Shown: positions 18,103-27,333, counted from the first letter of the stretch. The stretch is 64,000 nt of DNA from JAGNGI01 sp035448825 (GCA_035448825.1 DAOTJS010000006.1:1-64000); one strand, 5' to 3'. Translations and numbers: made by a program. Notes: generated by a model not told the origin, from the letters alone.

Positions 18103-19517
18103 CTCCCCTCAGACTTGCTCCGGTTGATCTGCTAATCGTAGCGATTTATCTGGTTGGCATTTTTTTAATTGGATTGAAATACTCCGGGAATTATCGGGGA
18201 AATATTGATGAATATTTATTAGCCGGGCGCAGACTTTCCTTACCGGCATTCGTCGCGACCATGGTATCAACCTGGTACGGCGGCATCTTGGGCGTCGGTG
18301 AATTCACTTACCGCTACGGTTTATTGAACTGGGTAACTCAGGGATTACCATATTACTTCTTCGCTATTCTTTTTGGAATTTTTCTGGCGCCTCGGATTCA
18401 ACGCAGTGGTCTTTACACTATTCCCGATCAACTCTATCAGCGCTATGGAAAACCGGCTGGCTTTCTGGGCAGTGTGTTTGTTTTTTTATTGACTAATCCC
18501 GCTCCCCATTTATTGATGAGCGCGCTTTTGATCAGTGCAATTTTCGGAATCTCTTTTTGGTCAGCTTTTTTGGTTGGAGTTACTTTCTCCCTATTTTATG
18601 TTTTTGTAGGCGGTATGAAGTCGGATGTTTTGACTGATTTCTTTCAATTCGGGTTAATGTTTTTGGGCTTTGGAGTGATGGTGGTAAAACTTGTAACTAG
18701 TTATGGTGGGATCAGTTTCCTGCAGGCAAATCTGCCGCAAAATCACCTTCGATTCAGCGGCGGTGAAAATTGGCAATACATTTTAGTTTGGTTTTTTATC
18801 GCCTTTTGGACTTTCGTTGATCCAGGTTTCTATCAGCGCTGTTATGGCGCTCGTTCGCCACAAGTAGCGCGTCGGGGTGTATTGATTTCAGTGATTTTCT
18901 GGTTACTTTTCGATATGCTTACAACTACCTGTGGTTTATACGCGCGGGCTCTCATACCGGATATAAATCCGCTGATGGCTTTTCCAAAATTAGGCGAAAT
19001 TGCAATGGGCGATTTCTGGCGAGGCATATTCTTTGTTGGTTTACTGGCAACAATCACGTCCACTTTGGATTCCGTTTCTCTGCTTTCGGCTATGACTTTT
19101 GGACGCGATCTTTTCTGGCGTCTTAAACCCAATAGCAATATTAATCGCAATACCCAGATCGGCTTTTTCGTCATAGTCGCACTTTCTATATTGATCATCC
19201 TTTTCCTTCCTTCAGTGGTAAAGATCTGGTACACATGTGGAACGTTATTTATTCCGGCTTTATTAATCCCTATCATTTGTAATTTTACGACGTATAAATA
19301 TAAATCGTCAGTTATGTTTACCGGCATGCTGGGTTCTTTTTGCGCCACTTTAATCTGGTTCATAATTGGAATGATAAATGGCACGGTAATGGAGCCCGTT
19401 TATCTCCTGAATATTCAGCCATTTTTTGTAGGAATATTGTCCTGGCTACTCTTTCTACCCTTCTTACCTTATAGGGTTACTGTCAAAACTGACCGACATA
19501 AAAATTCAATCAATTGA
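18099..19517 (+). CDS. Sodium:solute symporter (SSS) family transporter
   Basis: A 472-residue polytopic protein with about 12-13 hydrophobic segments. The N-terminal half carries the SSS pattern: YLVGIFLIGLKYSG, DEYLLAGRRLSLP, then TMVSTWYGGILGVGE, and the middle GFYQRCYGARSPQVARRG, as in proline/pantothenate/sugar symporters. Transport is expected to be sodium-driven at the inner membrane. The start is TTG at 18099, overlapping the thiN stop, with CAGGAG 6 bases upstream, so the two are tightly coupled. Because of this coupling the cargo could be thiamine or a precursor, but the family is broad and no residue here decides it. Confidence 0.85.
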   Translation: MTPLRLAPVDLLIVAIYLVGIFLIGLKYSGNYRGNIDEYLLAGRRLSLPAFVATMVSTWYGGILGVGEFTYRYGLLNWVTQGLPYYFFAILFGIFLAPRIQRSGLYTIPDQLYQRYGKPAGFLGSVFVFLLTNPAPHLLMSALLISAIFGISFWSAFLVGVTFSLFYVFVGGMKSDVLTDFFQFGLMFLGFGVMVVKLVTSYGGISFLQANLPQNHLRFSGGENWQYILVWFFIAFWTFVDPGFYQRCYGARSPQVARRGVLISVIFWLLFDMLTTTCGLYARALIPDINPLMAFPKLGEIAMGDFWRGIFFVGLLATITSTLDSVSLLSAMTFGRDLFWRLKPNSNINRNTQIGFFVIVALSILIILFLPSVVKIWYTCGTLFIPALLIPIICNFTTYKYKSSVMFTGMLGSFCATLIWFIIGMINGTVMEPVYLLNIQPFFVGILSWLLFLPFLPYRVTVKTDRHKNSIN

Positions 19518-19567
19518 AAAAATATTCACGTAAATCTTTTGTATAAATCAGTCAGATTAGCTAAATT

Positions 19568-19596
19568 TTGTCGCTTTTTTAAACGTCCGGTTAATT
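19568..19596 (+). promoter_or_regulatory. Candidate promoter of the tRNA-Val gene
   Basis: TTGTCG at 19568-19573 and TTAATT at 19591-19596 are separated by 17 bases and end 5 bases before the mature tRNA 5' end. The -35 is close to consensus, the -10 less so. Assignment rests on position and spacing only. Confidence 0.35.
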
Positions 19597-19601
19597 TAAC
19601 T

Positions 19602-19675
19602 GGGCGATTAGCTCAGTTGGTCAGAGCGTCCCGTTCACATCGGGGAGGCCATCCGTTCAAGTCGGATATCGCCCA
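19602..19675 (+). tRNA. tRNA-Val (anticodon CAC)
   Basis: A complete cloverleaf of 74 bases: acceptor GGGCGAT/ATCGCCC, D-stem GCTC/GAGC, anticodon stem TCCCG/CGGGG with loop TTCACAT giving anticodon CAC (reads GUG), T-stem ATCCG/CGGAT around TTCAAGT. The discriminator is A and the 3' CCA is not encoded (next bases CGT), unlike the two other tRNAs here. It is followed about 60 bases later by a strong terminator. Confidence 0.93.
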
Positions 19676-19736
19676 CGTGATAGGTTGGGTTTTGAAAGAA
19701 TTAATTGTCCGATACAATACATTACACCATATAAAA

Positions 19737-19762
19737 TGCACCGCAAGCGGTGCATTTTTTTT
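19737..19762 (+). terminator. Rho-independent terminator after tRNA-Val
   Basis: TGCACCGC (19737-19744), loop AA, GCGGTGCA (19747-19754), then eight T (19755-19762). The stem is perfect and GC-rich, with a classic U tract. It closes the tRNA-Val transcript just 21 bases before the next coding start, so that gene likely has its own promoter or depends on read-through. Confidence 0.9.
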
Positions 19763-19783
19763 ATAAAAACAACTGGAGGTTAA

Positions 19784-20584
19784 ATGTTTAAAGAACTCGA
19801 AAGATTGGTTGAAGTTCAAAAAATCGATATCAAATTGCTCGAAATCAATAATCTTAGAGGCGATTTGCCGCAAATTGTCGAGAATCTCCAAGCCCAAATA
19901 GATACCTTATCCAAAGAGCTGGAAAAAGAACGTAAGCGCGAACAAGAAATTACGCGGGAGATAAAAGAATTAGAAAGTAAAATTGCCGATGATCGCATTC
20001 TTTTAAATAGATATCAAGATCAACTTTACTTAGTCACTTCTAATAAAGAATATGATGCTCTGACTTCCGAAATTGACAACCTCAAGCAAGAGATTGACAA
20101 TGCCGAATACAACATCTTGAAACTTTCCGATGAAATCGAACGCCTGAAGATTTCGATTAAAAGTAAAGAACTAACCCTTGAGGAAAAAACCAAGGAATTG
20201 GATCAAAAACAGTCCTTATTGGACAAAACTGATATTACTACTAAAGATGCTCAGGCGGCTTTACTGGAACAAAGGAAGCGGATTGTAGATTTAATCCCAA
20301 TCCGCTATATGCGAGAATACGAACGTATTGCTAAAGCCAAAAACGGAATTGCGATTGTCCCAATTCTGCAGATTTTTGAAGAAAAAGTAGATAAAAAGGG
20401 AAATGTTGAATATATTCCAATGCAGGTTTCCTGTGGCGGATGTTCGAAAATAGTGCCGCCACAGAAGATCCTTGAAATACGAAGTGGTGACCAAATTAAT
20501 CGCTGTGAGTTCTGCGGCCGCATTTTATACTGGGATGAGCAAAGCAGTGAAATTCGTTCCAATTATGAAGAGGAGCTTTTCTGA
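19784..20584 (+). CDS. C4-type zinc-ribbon coiled-coil protein (CdsZ/COG1579-like)
   Basis: A 266-residue protein. Residues about 5-175 are a long heptad-rich coiled coil dense in Glu, Lys and Leu. The C-terminal 60 residues carry a zinc ribbon: SCGGC near 220 and CEFCGRILYW near 245, with the LIPIRYMREYERI helix before it that is typical of this family. Such proteins are widespread in bacteria; some relatives are thought to act as nucleic-acid-linked or adaptor proteins, but function is not firmly known. AACTGGAGG lies ahead of the ATG as a strong ribosome binding site. The stop codon overlaps the first bases of the RNase P RNA, and recJ follows that RNA. Confidence 0.85.
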   Translation: MFKELERLVEVQKIDIKLLEINNLRGDLPQIVENLQAQIDTLSKELEKERKREQEITREIKELESKIADDRILLNRYQDQLYLVTSNKEYDALTSEIDNLKQEIDNAEYNILKLSDEIERLKISIKSKELTLEEKTKELDQKQSLLDKTDITTKDAQAALLEQRKRIVDLIPIRYMREYERIAKAKNGIAIVPILQIFEEKVDKKGNVEYIPMQVSCGGCSKIVPPQKILEIRSGDQINRCEFCGRILYWDEQSSEIRSNYEEELF

Positions 20585-20966
20585 AGTTGGTCAGACAGCC
20601 GCTCCGATTTTATCGGGGAGGAAAGTCCGAACTCCGCAGGGCAGGGTGTCCCGTAATCCGGGATCATTCCGAATGGTCGGAATGCAGGAAAGTGCCACAG
20701 AAAATATACCGTCCCGCCCCGGCGGGATAAGGGTGAAAAGGTGCGGCCCGACTGAGGTCGGGATTAAAGTAAGAGCGCACCGTCCCGTCTGCAAAGGCGG
20801 GAGCCAGGCAAACCCCACCCGGAGCAAGAGCAAGCAGGGAAAAGGAATAGCCCGTTCCGTTCGATTCCCGGGTAGCTCGCTCAATCCCGACTGAAAAGTC
20901 GCGGATAGATCAATGGCTGTCGTTCCGATTCGTCGGAATACAGAATTCGGCTTATAGACCAACTTC
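20583..20966 (+). ncRNA. rnpB: RNase P RNA component, type A
   Basis: About 384 bases. The P1 stem is GAAGTTGGTC at the 5' end (20583-20592) paired with GACCAACTTC at the 3' end (20957-20966). The universally conserved cores are visible: GAGGAAAGTCCGAACTCC, CAGGAAAGTGCCACAGAAA, CAAACCCCACCCGGAGCAAG, and GAATTCGGCTTATAGACC before P1 closes. Several GC hairpins (around 20740-20765 and 20781-20805) fill the variable arms. It is the catalytic RNA that matures tRNA 5' ends. It starts two bases inside the stop codon of the zinc-ribbon gene and ends 14 bases before recJ, so it is either excised from a coding transcript or driven by a promoter within the upstream gene. Confidence 0.95.
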
Positions 20967-20980
20967 AGAAATTTTATCTT

Positions 20981-22687
20981 ATGAAACAAAAGTGGCTTAT
21001 CAGTAATCCGGATCCCAATTCTGTTCAGAAACTGGCAGGTGAGCTCCAGATTCCAATCGCTATTGTGCGTGTTTTACTAAATCGCGGTTTATCTGACAAG
21101 GATTCCATCGAGAAATTTTTTAGTCCCTCGACACAAGACATCTATGATCCCTTTTTGATGGCTGATATGAGTAAAGCGGTAGAAAGACTCGGTCAAGCTA
21201 TCCTTCAACGCGAAAAAGTCTTGATATTCGGTGATTATGATGTGGACGGCACGACCGCCACTTCTCTGCTGTATCTGGCCTTCCATGAAATCGGGCTCGA
21301 TTCTGCATTTTATATTCCCGATAGAGAACGAGAAGGGTATGGCCTTTCGCAGCTCGGTATCGAGTATGCCAGACAGATTGGCGCGACGTTGATTATTACT
21401 TGCGATTGCGGAATTAATGCCTTCGATACGATTGATTATGCTAATTCTAACCAGATTGACGTAATCGTCACCGACCATCATGAACCTGCTGAAAAGCTCC
21501 CGAACGCCTTAGCTATTCTCGATCCAAAGCGTGAAGATGACCATTACCCATTTAAAGAATTGTGTGGTATTGGAGTTGCGTTCAAACTTCTCCAGGGATT
21601 TCATATCGCTAATAATCTTCCGGTCGCCAATCTTTACCGCCATCTTGATTTAGTCGCAATCGGTACCGCCGCCGATATTGTTCCGATTCTTGGCGAAAAC
21701 CGTATTTTAGTCGCCAAAGGTCTGGAATATCTCAACAGTTCCCAGAAAGTTGGCCTGCAAGCTCTTCTCAAAACCTCCGGTTTTGATAATAAAACTATGA
21801 ACGTCGTCAATATCGTTTTCGGTCTGGCGCCCAGACTTAACGCCGCCGGACGTCTCGGTGAAGCCTCTCGTGCCGTGCATTTACTGACTTCCTTTAATCG
21901 CGATGAAGCTTTCGAATTGGCCAATCTTCTCGAACAAGAAAACCGCAATCGCCAGACTATCGAGCGTGAGACGATTGACAGCGCTATTTTACAACTCAAT
22001 GCTACTCATGATTTAGATTCCGATAAAATTCTGATTCTGAGCAACACAAATTGGCACCATGGTGTCATCGGCATCGTCGCCTCGAAATTGAAGGAGCTGT
22101 ACAACCGACCGGTGGTTATGATCTCATTTCAGAATGGGATTGGCAAGGGCTCAGCTCGCAGTATTCCCGGTTTCGATCTGTACAATGCCTTCAACTCTTG
22201 CGCTGATTTGCTGGAAAATTACGGCGGACACAAAATGGCCGCCGGTTTGACCATTTTGATCGAATCGCTACCGGAATTCACCCGACGCTTAAAAAAAATC
22301 GCTGCCGAACAGATTGATGAACGGATGCTCAATCCCGGTCTGCAAATTGAAAGCGAAATTGACTTTAACGACATTAACCCGCAGACACTCTCATATCTCC
22401 ATAAATTGGCACCTTTCGGACCAGGAAATATGCGCCCGGTATTTTGCACCCGTAACGTTACTGTCTCCGGGATGCCGCGCATAATTAGCGAAAATCACCT
22501 GAAATTCAAAGTGGCTCAAAATCGTTCGGTTTTAAGCGCTATCGGCTGGAAAATGGGTTGCTATTACGAAATGCTAATCAGCAACCGGCCACTTGATATC
22601 GCCTTTGTAATTGACGAAAATGAGTGGAATGGCTATAAAGAAATTCAACTTAATATCAAAGATATTGTATATTCTGATCAGCATTAA
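20981..22687 (+). CDS. recJ: Single-stranded-DNA-specific exonuclease RecJ
   Basis: A 568-residue DHH-superfamily nuclease of normal RecJ length. DYDVDGTTA at 85-93 and DHH at 165-167 (VTDHHEP) are the metal-binding motifs of the DHH domain. A CDCGIN block (141-146) lies between them. LAPRLNAAGRLG sits mid-protein, and the DHHA1 domain with the GGHKMAAGLTI segment follows. It degrades ssDNA 5' to 3' during recombination and repair. It begins 14 bases after rnpB and ends 2 bases before the fabH upstream frame, so it lies in a tight cluster with replication, RNA and lipid genes. Confidence 0.95.
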   Translation: MKQKWLISNPDPNSVQKLAGELQIPIAIVRVLLNRGLSDKDSIEKFFSPSTQDIYDPFLMADMSKAVERLGQAILQREKVLIFGDYDVDGTTATSLLYLAFHEIGLDSAFYIPDREREGYGLSQLGIEYARQIGATLIITCDCGINAFDTIDYANSNQIDVIVTDHHEPAEKLPNALAILDPKREDDHYPFKELCGIGVAFKLLQGFHIANNLPVANLYRHLDLVAIGTAADIVPILGENRILVAKGLEYLNSSQKVGLQALLKTSGFDNKTMNVVNIVFGLAPRLNAAGRLGEASRAVHLLTSFNRDEAFELANLLEQENRNRQTIERETIDSAILQLNATHDLDSDKILILSNTNWHHGVIGIVASKLKELYNRPVVMISFQNGIGKGSARSIPGFDLYNAFNSCADLLENYGGHKMAAGLTILIESLPEFTRRLKKIAAEQIDERMLNPGLQIESEIDFNDINPQTLSYLHKLAPFGPGNMRPVFCTRNVTVSGMPRIISENHLKFKVAQNRSVLSAIGWKMGCYYEMLISNRPLDIAFVIDENEWNGYKEIQLNIKDIVYSDQH

Positions 22688-22710
22688 AAGTGACAGGAGA
22701 ATCTTTAGTG

Positions 22711-23703
22711 ATGTATAAAAGTAAAATCGCCGGTCTCGGAAAAAATGTCCCCGAAAATGTAGTAACCAATGCCGATCTCGAAAAACTGATGGATACCAGC
22801 GACGAATGGATCGTCGAACGAACGGGTATTCGCGAACGGCGTTTTGTGACCCCACCCTGCGGCGCCAGCCAGCTGGCTCTACCGGCAGTACTGGAAGCTA
22901 TTTCCAATGCCGGATTAACTAAAAACGATATTGATTTAATTATCGTTGCGACAACTACCCCGGAACACCTGACGCCAGGCACCAGTAGCTATTTACAGGC
23001 TCTACTCGAATTGCCTGACGTTCCAACACTCGATATCCGGGTGCAGTGCAGTGGTTTTATTTATGGGCTTGCGATAGCCGATGCCTTTATCAAAACCGGG
23101 CAATACCAAAATGTACTTCTCGTTGGAGTCGAAGTCCAATCCGTCGGGCTGAATCTTACTACCGCCGGGCGTGACGTCGCCGTCCTGTTTGGCGACGGAG
23201 CCGGTGCGGTCGTCGTTACACGTTCTAACGACGACAGTGCGATTCTTTCTACTCATTTATTCGGCGATGGCCGTTATGCGAATGAACTCTGGGTAGAAGC
23301 GCCCGACGGTTCAAAAAGACCACGCCTTTCCAAAGAAATGCTGGACGAAGGTAAACACTATCCGAAAATGAACGGCCGTCAGGTTTTCAAACATGCCGTT
23401 ACCAAATTCCCGGAAGTGATCAATATCGCCCTGGAAGCCAATAATTTGAAAAAGAGCGACATTGCCCTGATTATTCCCCACCAGGCTAATTTGCGCATCA
23501 CCGAAGCCGTTGCTCAGCGCCTGGAAATCCCAATGAATCAAATTTATAGCAATATCCATAAATACGGCAATACGACGGCGGCTTCGATTCCTCTGGCAAT
23601 GTACGATGCACTTCAAGAAGGTAAATATAAAAAAGGCGACTATCTCATCCTGGCCGCCTTCGGTTCCGGGTTTACCTGGGCTTCGGCCGCCCTGCGCTGG
23701 TAG
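22711..23703 (+). CDS. fabH: 3-oxoacyl-[acyl-carrier-protein] synthase III (KASIII)
   Basis: Condensing enzyme of about 330 residues. Catalytic Cys113 lies in VQCSGFIYGL, with the PHQAN motif His and the YGNTTAAS Asn completing the Cys-His-Asn triad. DEWIVERTGIRERRF is the typical N-terminal block. It starts fatty acid synthesis by joining acetyl-CoA (or a branched acyl-CoA) to malonyl-ACP. The start is placed at ATG 22711, with GTG 22708 possible, because CAGGAG at 22695-22700 is correctly spaced; a GTG further upstream at 22690 is less likely. It is the first lipid gene after recJ; no plsX or fabD lies next to it. Confidence 0.94.
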   Translation: MYKSKIAGLGKNVPENVVTNADLEKLMDTSDEWIVERTGIRERRFVTPPCGASQLALPAVLEAISNAGLTKNDIDLIIVATTTPEHLTPGTSSYLQALLELPDVPTLDIRVQCSGFIYGLAIADAFIKTGQYQNVLLVGVEVQSVGLNLTTAGRDVAVLFGDGAGAVVVTRSNDDSAILSTHLFGDGRYANELWVEAPDGSKRPRLSKEMLDEGKHYPKMNGRQVFKHAVTKFPEVINIALEANNLKKSDIALIIPHQANLRITEAVAQRLEIPMNQIYSNIHKYGNTTAASIPLAMYDALQEGKYKKGDYLILAAFGSGFTWASAALRW

Positions 23704-23731
23704 TTACAATTCTCAATTACGAGCATATACC

Positions 23732-26119
23732 GTGGCAACTATCAATTCATCGAAAATATCCAGCAAAGAGCAGGGTGTTTTCCAATCAAAACGCCAACGC
23801 ACCGGCGTATTTTTAATCTGCGGTTTAATAGTCATAGTCTTAGCCTTACTCTTTCCCAAAACTCATTACAACATTATCAAGTATAAAATTAATGACATCT
23901 CCCGTTCGTCAATAATTGCCCCGTTCGACTTTCCAATTCTGAAAACAGAACAGGAATTAGAGGCTGATCGTCTCGGAGCTATCAAAAAAGTCCCATTTGT
24001 TTTCATTCAGGATAAAAATGTCGAAAACACAGAATTGATGAACGTGCAGAAACTCTTTACGGAAATCGACCGCTTGCGGTCTGCTCGAATCAAATATGAC
24101 GAGTCGCTCCGTAATATTTCTCTGAATCGGAGTGAAGAGGCCCTCGCAACTCTGACGGCCGATTCGATTACTTATTTTGCCTTACAGAAGAAATTCCTTA
24201 ACGATTATAAGTTTAATAAAAATTCGCCGGTTCTAAAAACCCTGGTATATCAGTATGATACCCGAAACGCTAATCAGCTTTCGGCTCATATGCAAAATCA
24301 GGTAAAATCAGTCCTTAGTGAACTATACGTTTTACAGATTCTCGATATTCCCAAATCGCAAATAATTTCCGATAAAATTGCCCTCCTTCAGGGCGGCCAA
24401 GAGGTTTTAGAAAATCCGAATGAAGTTTTAGAATTATCCGAAGCTTGGACGAAAGCCAAACTGGCTTTGCAAGCTCGTTTAAATGACTACACTCCGGAAG
24501 TGGTCAATGCCGCTTACGACATTGTGGTGGCCTTCTTGAAGCCTAATCTAATTTACCAGAAGGAAATTACCGAGAAACGCCAAGCAGAAGCAATCGCGAA
24601 AGTCCCCATTAGCAAAGGAGTCGTCCTTAAAAACGAAAAAATCGTGGATGCCAATACCCGCATTACTCCGGAAATCTATCAGAAAATCGAATCGATGGCC
24701 AAAGAACAGGCGCGTCTTGCCAATGTCCAGCGCAGTTGGCGGCGGGCTTTGCCGGTAATTGGTGATCCGGCAATTTTTATCTGCCAGGTAGGGGTTGTTG
24801 CGATCATTTTTACCTTTTTTATAACCTTTTTATTTGCTTACCGCACCGATATTATCACCAGTCCAAAAAAAGTGTTTTTAATCGGGATTATTTTCGTGTT
24901 GCAGGCAGTTTTTGCGGCTATTCTGGTCAATCATTTTAAAATTTCCGAATATACAATTCCAATTACGCTGGCGGCGATGTCACTGACAATTCTATTTGAT
25001 AGCCGCGTGGCTTTTGTCGGCATCGCTACCATCTGCTTGATTATTGGCGCCCAAATCGGTGGCAATTTCAACTTTATCATCGTGTCAGTTTTCGTAAGCA
25101 CTTTCGCGATTTACTCGGTCAGGAAATTGCGTAAACGCAGTCAAATTTTCAAGTCCATTATTTACATCGTACTCGGGTATTGCCTGGCCATTTTTATCAC
25201 TGAAATGCTGAAATACTCCTCTCCAAAAATTATCCTGAATAATATTTTCTACGCCACGATTAACGGCGTTTTCGCACCGTTCCTGGCGTATGGCATCATC
25301 GGTTTGCTGGAAAATCTCTTTGGGATAACTACTGATCTATCGCTACTCGAACTGGCCGATTTTAATCAACCGCTCTTAAAATTACTTTCACACGAAGCCA
25401 CCGGTACTTTTACTCATAGCGTTACGGTTGGCAATTTGGCCGAAGCCGCCGCCGATGCGATCGGAGCCAATGCTCTTTTAGCTCGAGTTGGTGCTTATTA
25501 TCACGATATTGGCAAAATAACCAAACCCGAATATTTTATCGAAAACCAGGCTTTTGATTATAACCGACACGATAAATTGGCGCCCAATCTCAGCGCGATT
25601 ATCATTCTTAACCATGTCAAAGAGGGCTTGCGGCTGGCAAATGAATACAAACTACCTCAGGTTATCCAGGACTTCATTCCAACTCACCACGGCACTACCC
25701 GCGTTGAATATTTCTACGACAAAGCCCTCAAAAAATCCGCCAAGCCCGATGAAATCAATGACGCCGATTTTCGCTATCCCGGCCCAAAACCGCAAACCAA
25801 AGAAACCGGCATTGTTATGATTTGCGAAACCATTGAGGCGGTCTGTCGCTCACTCAATAAACCCACTATGTCAGCCATCGAAAAAGCTGTAGATTCGGTA
25901 ATCGAACGCCGCCTCAAAGAAGGTCAACTCGATGAATGCCCGCTGACTTTAGCCGATCTAAAAAAAATCAAAGGCGATCTCAAGGAAGGTACCGGAATAC
26001 TGCCAATTTTAAGGGGCATCCATCATTTGCGCGTCGAATACCCCGGCCAGGAAGAATTGTCCAATTCTACTGAATCAACAATTAAAAAGGGAAAAAATGA
26101 CAGCCGTCAAAATCTTTAA
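23732..26119 (+). CDS. PgpH-like 7TM-HD phosphohydrolase, probable cyclic-di-AMP phosphodiesterase
   Basis: A 795-residue membrane protein from the GTG at 23732; the frame reads back into fabH, so the longer start is rejected. Order: one N-terminal membrane segment, a large extracellular 7TMR-HDED region (about residues 60-345), seven hydrophobic segments (about 350-560), then an HD domain with YYHDIGK (HD at 591-592), NRHDKLAPN and IPTHHGTT. This architecture matches PgpH/YqfF, which degrades c-di-AMP to pApA. ybeY follows at once, the same order as yqfF-yqfG in Firmicutes. The frame runs past the start of ybeY by 23 bases. A strong ribosome binding site is not seen at the GTG. Confidence 0.87.
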   Translation: MATINSSKISSKEQGVFQSKRQRTGVFLICGLIVIVLALLFPKTHYNIIKYKINDISRSSIIAPFDFPILKTEQELEADRLGAIKKVPFVFIQDKNVENTELMNVQKLFTEIDRLRSARIKYDESLRNISLNRSEEALATLTADSITYFALQKKFLNDYKFNKNSPVLKTLVYQYDTRNANQLSAHMQNQVKSVLSELYVLQILDIPKSQIISDKIALLQGGQEVLENPNEVLELSEAWTKAKLALQARLNDYTPEVVNAAYDIVVAFLKPNLIYQKEITEKRQAEAIAKVPISKGVVLKNEKIVDANTRITPEIYQKIESMAKEQARLANVQRSWRRALPVIGDPAIFICQVGVVAIIFTFFITFLFAYRTDIITSPKKVFLIGIIFVLQAVFAAILVNHFKISEYTIPITLAAMSLTILFDSRVAFVGIATICLIIGAQIGGNFNFIIVSVFVSTFAIYSVRKLRKRSQIFKSIIYIVLGYCLAIFITEMLKYSSPKIILNNIFYATINGVFAPFLAYGIIGLLENLFGITTDLSLLELADFNQPLLKLLSHEATGTFTHSVTVGNLAEAAADAIGANALLARVGAYYHDIGKITKPEYFIENQAFDYNRHDKLAPNLSAIIILNHVKEGLRLANEYKLPQVIQDFIPTHHGTTRVEYFYDKALKKSAKPDEINDADFRYPGPKPQTKETGIVMICETIEAVCRSLNKPTMSAIEKAVDSVIERRLKEGQLDECPLTLADLKKIKGDLKEGTGILPILRGIHHLRVEYPGQEELSNSTESTIKKGKNDSRQNL

Positions 26120-26561
26120 TAATCACCATCATTATACCCTATTAAAACCGGCGGTCGCACAGGTTGTCTCTTACATTGTCAATATGGAACACCAAGACGT
26201 CCAGAGTATCACCTTCATTGCCAGCGATGATAAAACTCTTAATGAAATGAAAATTAAGCTATTCGGAATAGATCAACTGACTGATACAATTAGCATCAAT
26301 TACAATGAAATAGACCAACCGGTAGAAGGCGAAATTTATCTCAGCCTCGATCGCATCGAGGATAACGCTCATACCTTTAAGGTCACCTTTGAAAAAGAGC
26401 TCGCCCTAGTAATTATTCACAGCATTTTACATTTACTCGGTTATAAAGATGACAACCTGAATGATAAAAAACAAATGCAAGCTCTGCAGAATTTTTATAT
26501 CCAGCAAATTAAACTTCCTCGCCTTTACCGCCAACGCCGAATCCCGCCTAATTATGAATGA
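26097..26561 (+). CDS. ybeY: Endoribonuclease YbeY
   Basis: A 154-residue rRNA maturation RNase of normal length. The zinc site normally reads H-x3-H-x5-H; here it is HSILHLLGYKD, with His108 and His112 followed by Lys117-Asp118, so the third His is replaced by Asp. To my knowledge this is the form found in Bacteroidetes YbeY and is not a loss of activity by itself. The N-terminal INYNEIDQPVEGEIYLS segment matches the family core. It overlaps the end of the PgpH-like gene and, by a few bases, the start of mazG, so the three are a coupled block. Confidence 0.88.
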   Translation: MTAVKIFNNHHHYTLLKPAVAQVVSYIVNMEHQDVQSITFIASDDKTLNEMKIKLFGIDQLTDTISINYNEIDQPVEGEIYLSLDRIEDNAHTFKVTFEKELALVIIHSILHLLGYKDDNLNDKKQMQALQNFYIQQIKLPRLYRQRRIPPNYE

Positions 26562-27333
26562 TGAATTTTCCCGCTATTTTGATGAACTAATCGAGATCAT
26601 CAAAACCTTGCGCGGTCCCCAAGGTTGTGAATGGGACAAGGCTCAGACTCGCGATTCTCTTACGCCTTATTTGCTCGAAGAAGCTCACGAACTAATTGAC
26701 TCCATTCATGAAAACAACCCTACCAAAATTAAAGAAGAACTCGGCGATTTATTGCTCCATATAATTTTTCAGGCTCAGATCGCCACTGAAGCCGGTGAAT
26801 TCACCATAGGCGACGCATTGCAACAAATCAATGCCAAGCTAATTCGCCGTCACCCGCACGTTTTCGGCACCACTAAAGTTGAAAATGTCAGCGACATCAA
26901 GAAAAACTGGGAAGAAATTAAACTGAAAGAGGGACGTAAATCCCTAATGGACGGTTTGCCCAAATCCCTCCCGGCTTTACTGCAAGCGCGTCGCGTTCAG
27001 GAAAAAGCGGCTCAGGTCGGCTTCGACTGGGACGCCATCGAACCGGTCTGGGCTAAAATCTCCGAGGAGACGAGCGAATTGCAAGAAGCCATTGCTACTC
27101 GCAATAAAGATGAAATCATGGCTGAATTCGGCGATTTGCTTTTTACAATGGTAAATCTCTCCCGCTTTCTCGAAATTGACCCGGAAGAAGCCTTGCGACA
27201 AACAGTCACTAAATTTATCCGGCGTTTTCAGGCTATCGAAACCGAATTAGCCGCCACCGGCAAGAATATCAAAGATACCTCCCTGGAAGAGCTGGATAAA
27301 ATCTGGAATCAATCGAAAGCCGAAGAATCCTGA
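26554..27333 (+). CDS. mazG: Nucleoside triphosphate pyrophosphohydrolase MazG
   Basis: A 259-residue protein with two MazG repeats. The first carries RGPQGCEWDKAQT and the metal-binding EEAHEL...EELGDLLLH helices (about residues 18-75). The second has EETSELQEA...EFGDLLFTMVNLSRF (about 170-205). It hydrolyses NTPs and damaged or stress nucleotides to monophosphate. The ATG at 26554 is chosen over a longer frame that reads through ybeY, because MNDEFSRYFDELIEII is the normal family start. It is the last gene of this plus-strand run; no terminator hairpin is obvious after it. Confidence 0.93.
   Translation: MNDEFSRYFDELIEIIKTLRGPQGCEWDKAQTRDSLTPYLLEEAHELIDSIHENNPTKIKEELGDLLLHIIFQAQIATEAGEFTIGDALQQINAKLIRRHPHVFGTTKVENVSDIKKNWEEIKLKEGRKSLMDGLPKSLPALLQARRVQEKAAQVGFDWDAIEPVWAKISEETSELQEAIATRNKDEIMAEFGDLLFTMVNLSRFLEIDPEEALRQTVTKFIRRFQAIETELAATGKNIKDTSLEELDKIWNQSKAEES

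Noticed and set aside
20472..20894. A 140-residue open frame across the zinc-ribbon gene end and into rnpB
   Set aside because: It runs through the conserved RNase P RNA core and its translation resembles no protein family.
23606..23731. Upstream extension of the PgpH-like gene inside fabH
   Set aside because: The extension only reads the end of fabH in another frame; the GTG at 23732 gives the expected N-terminal membrane segment.
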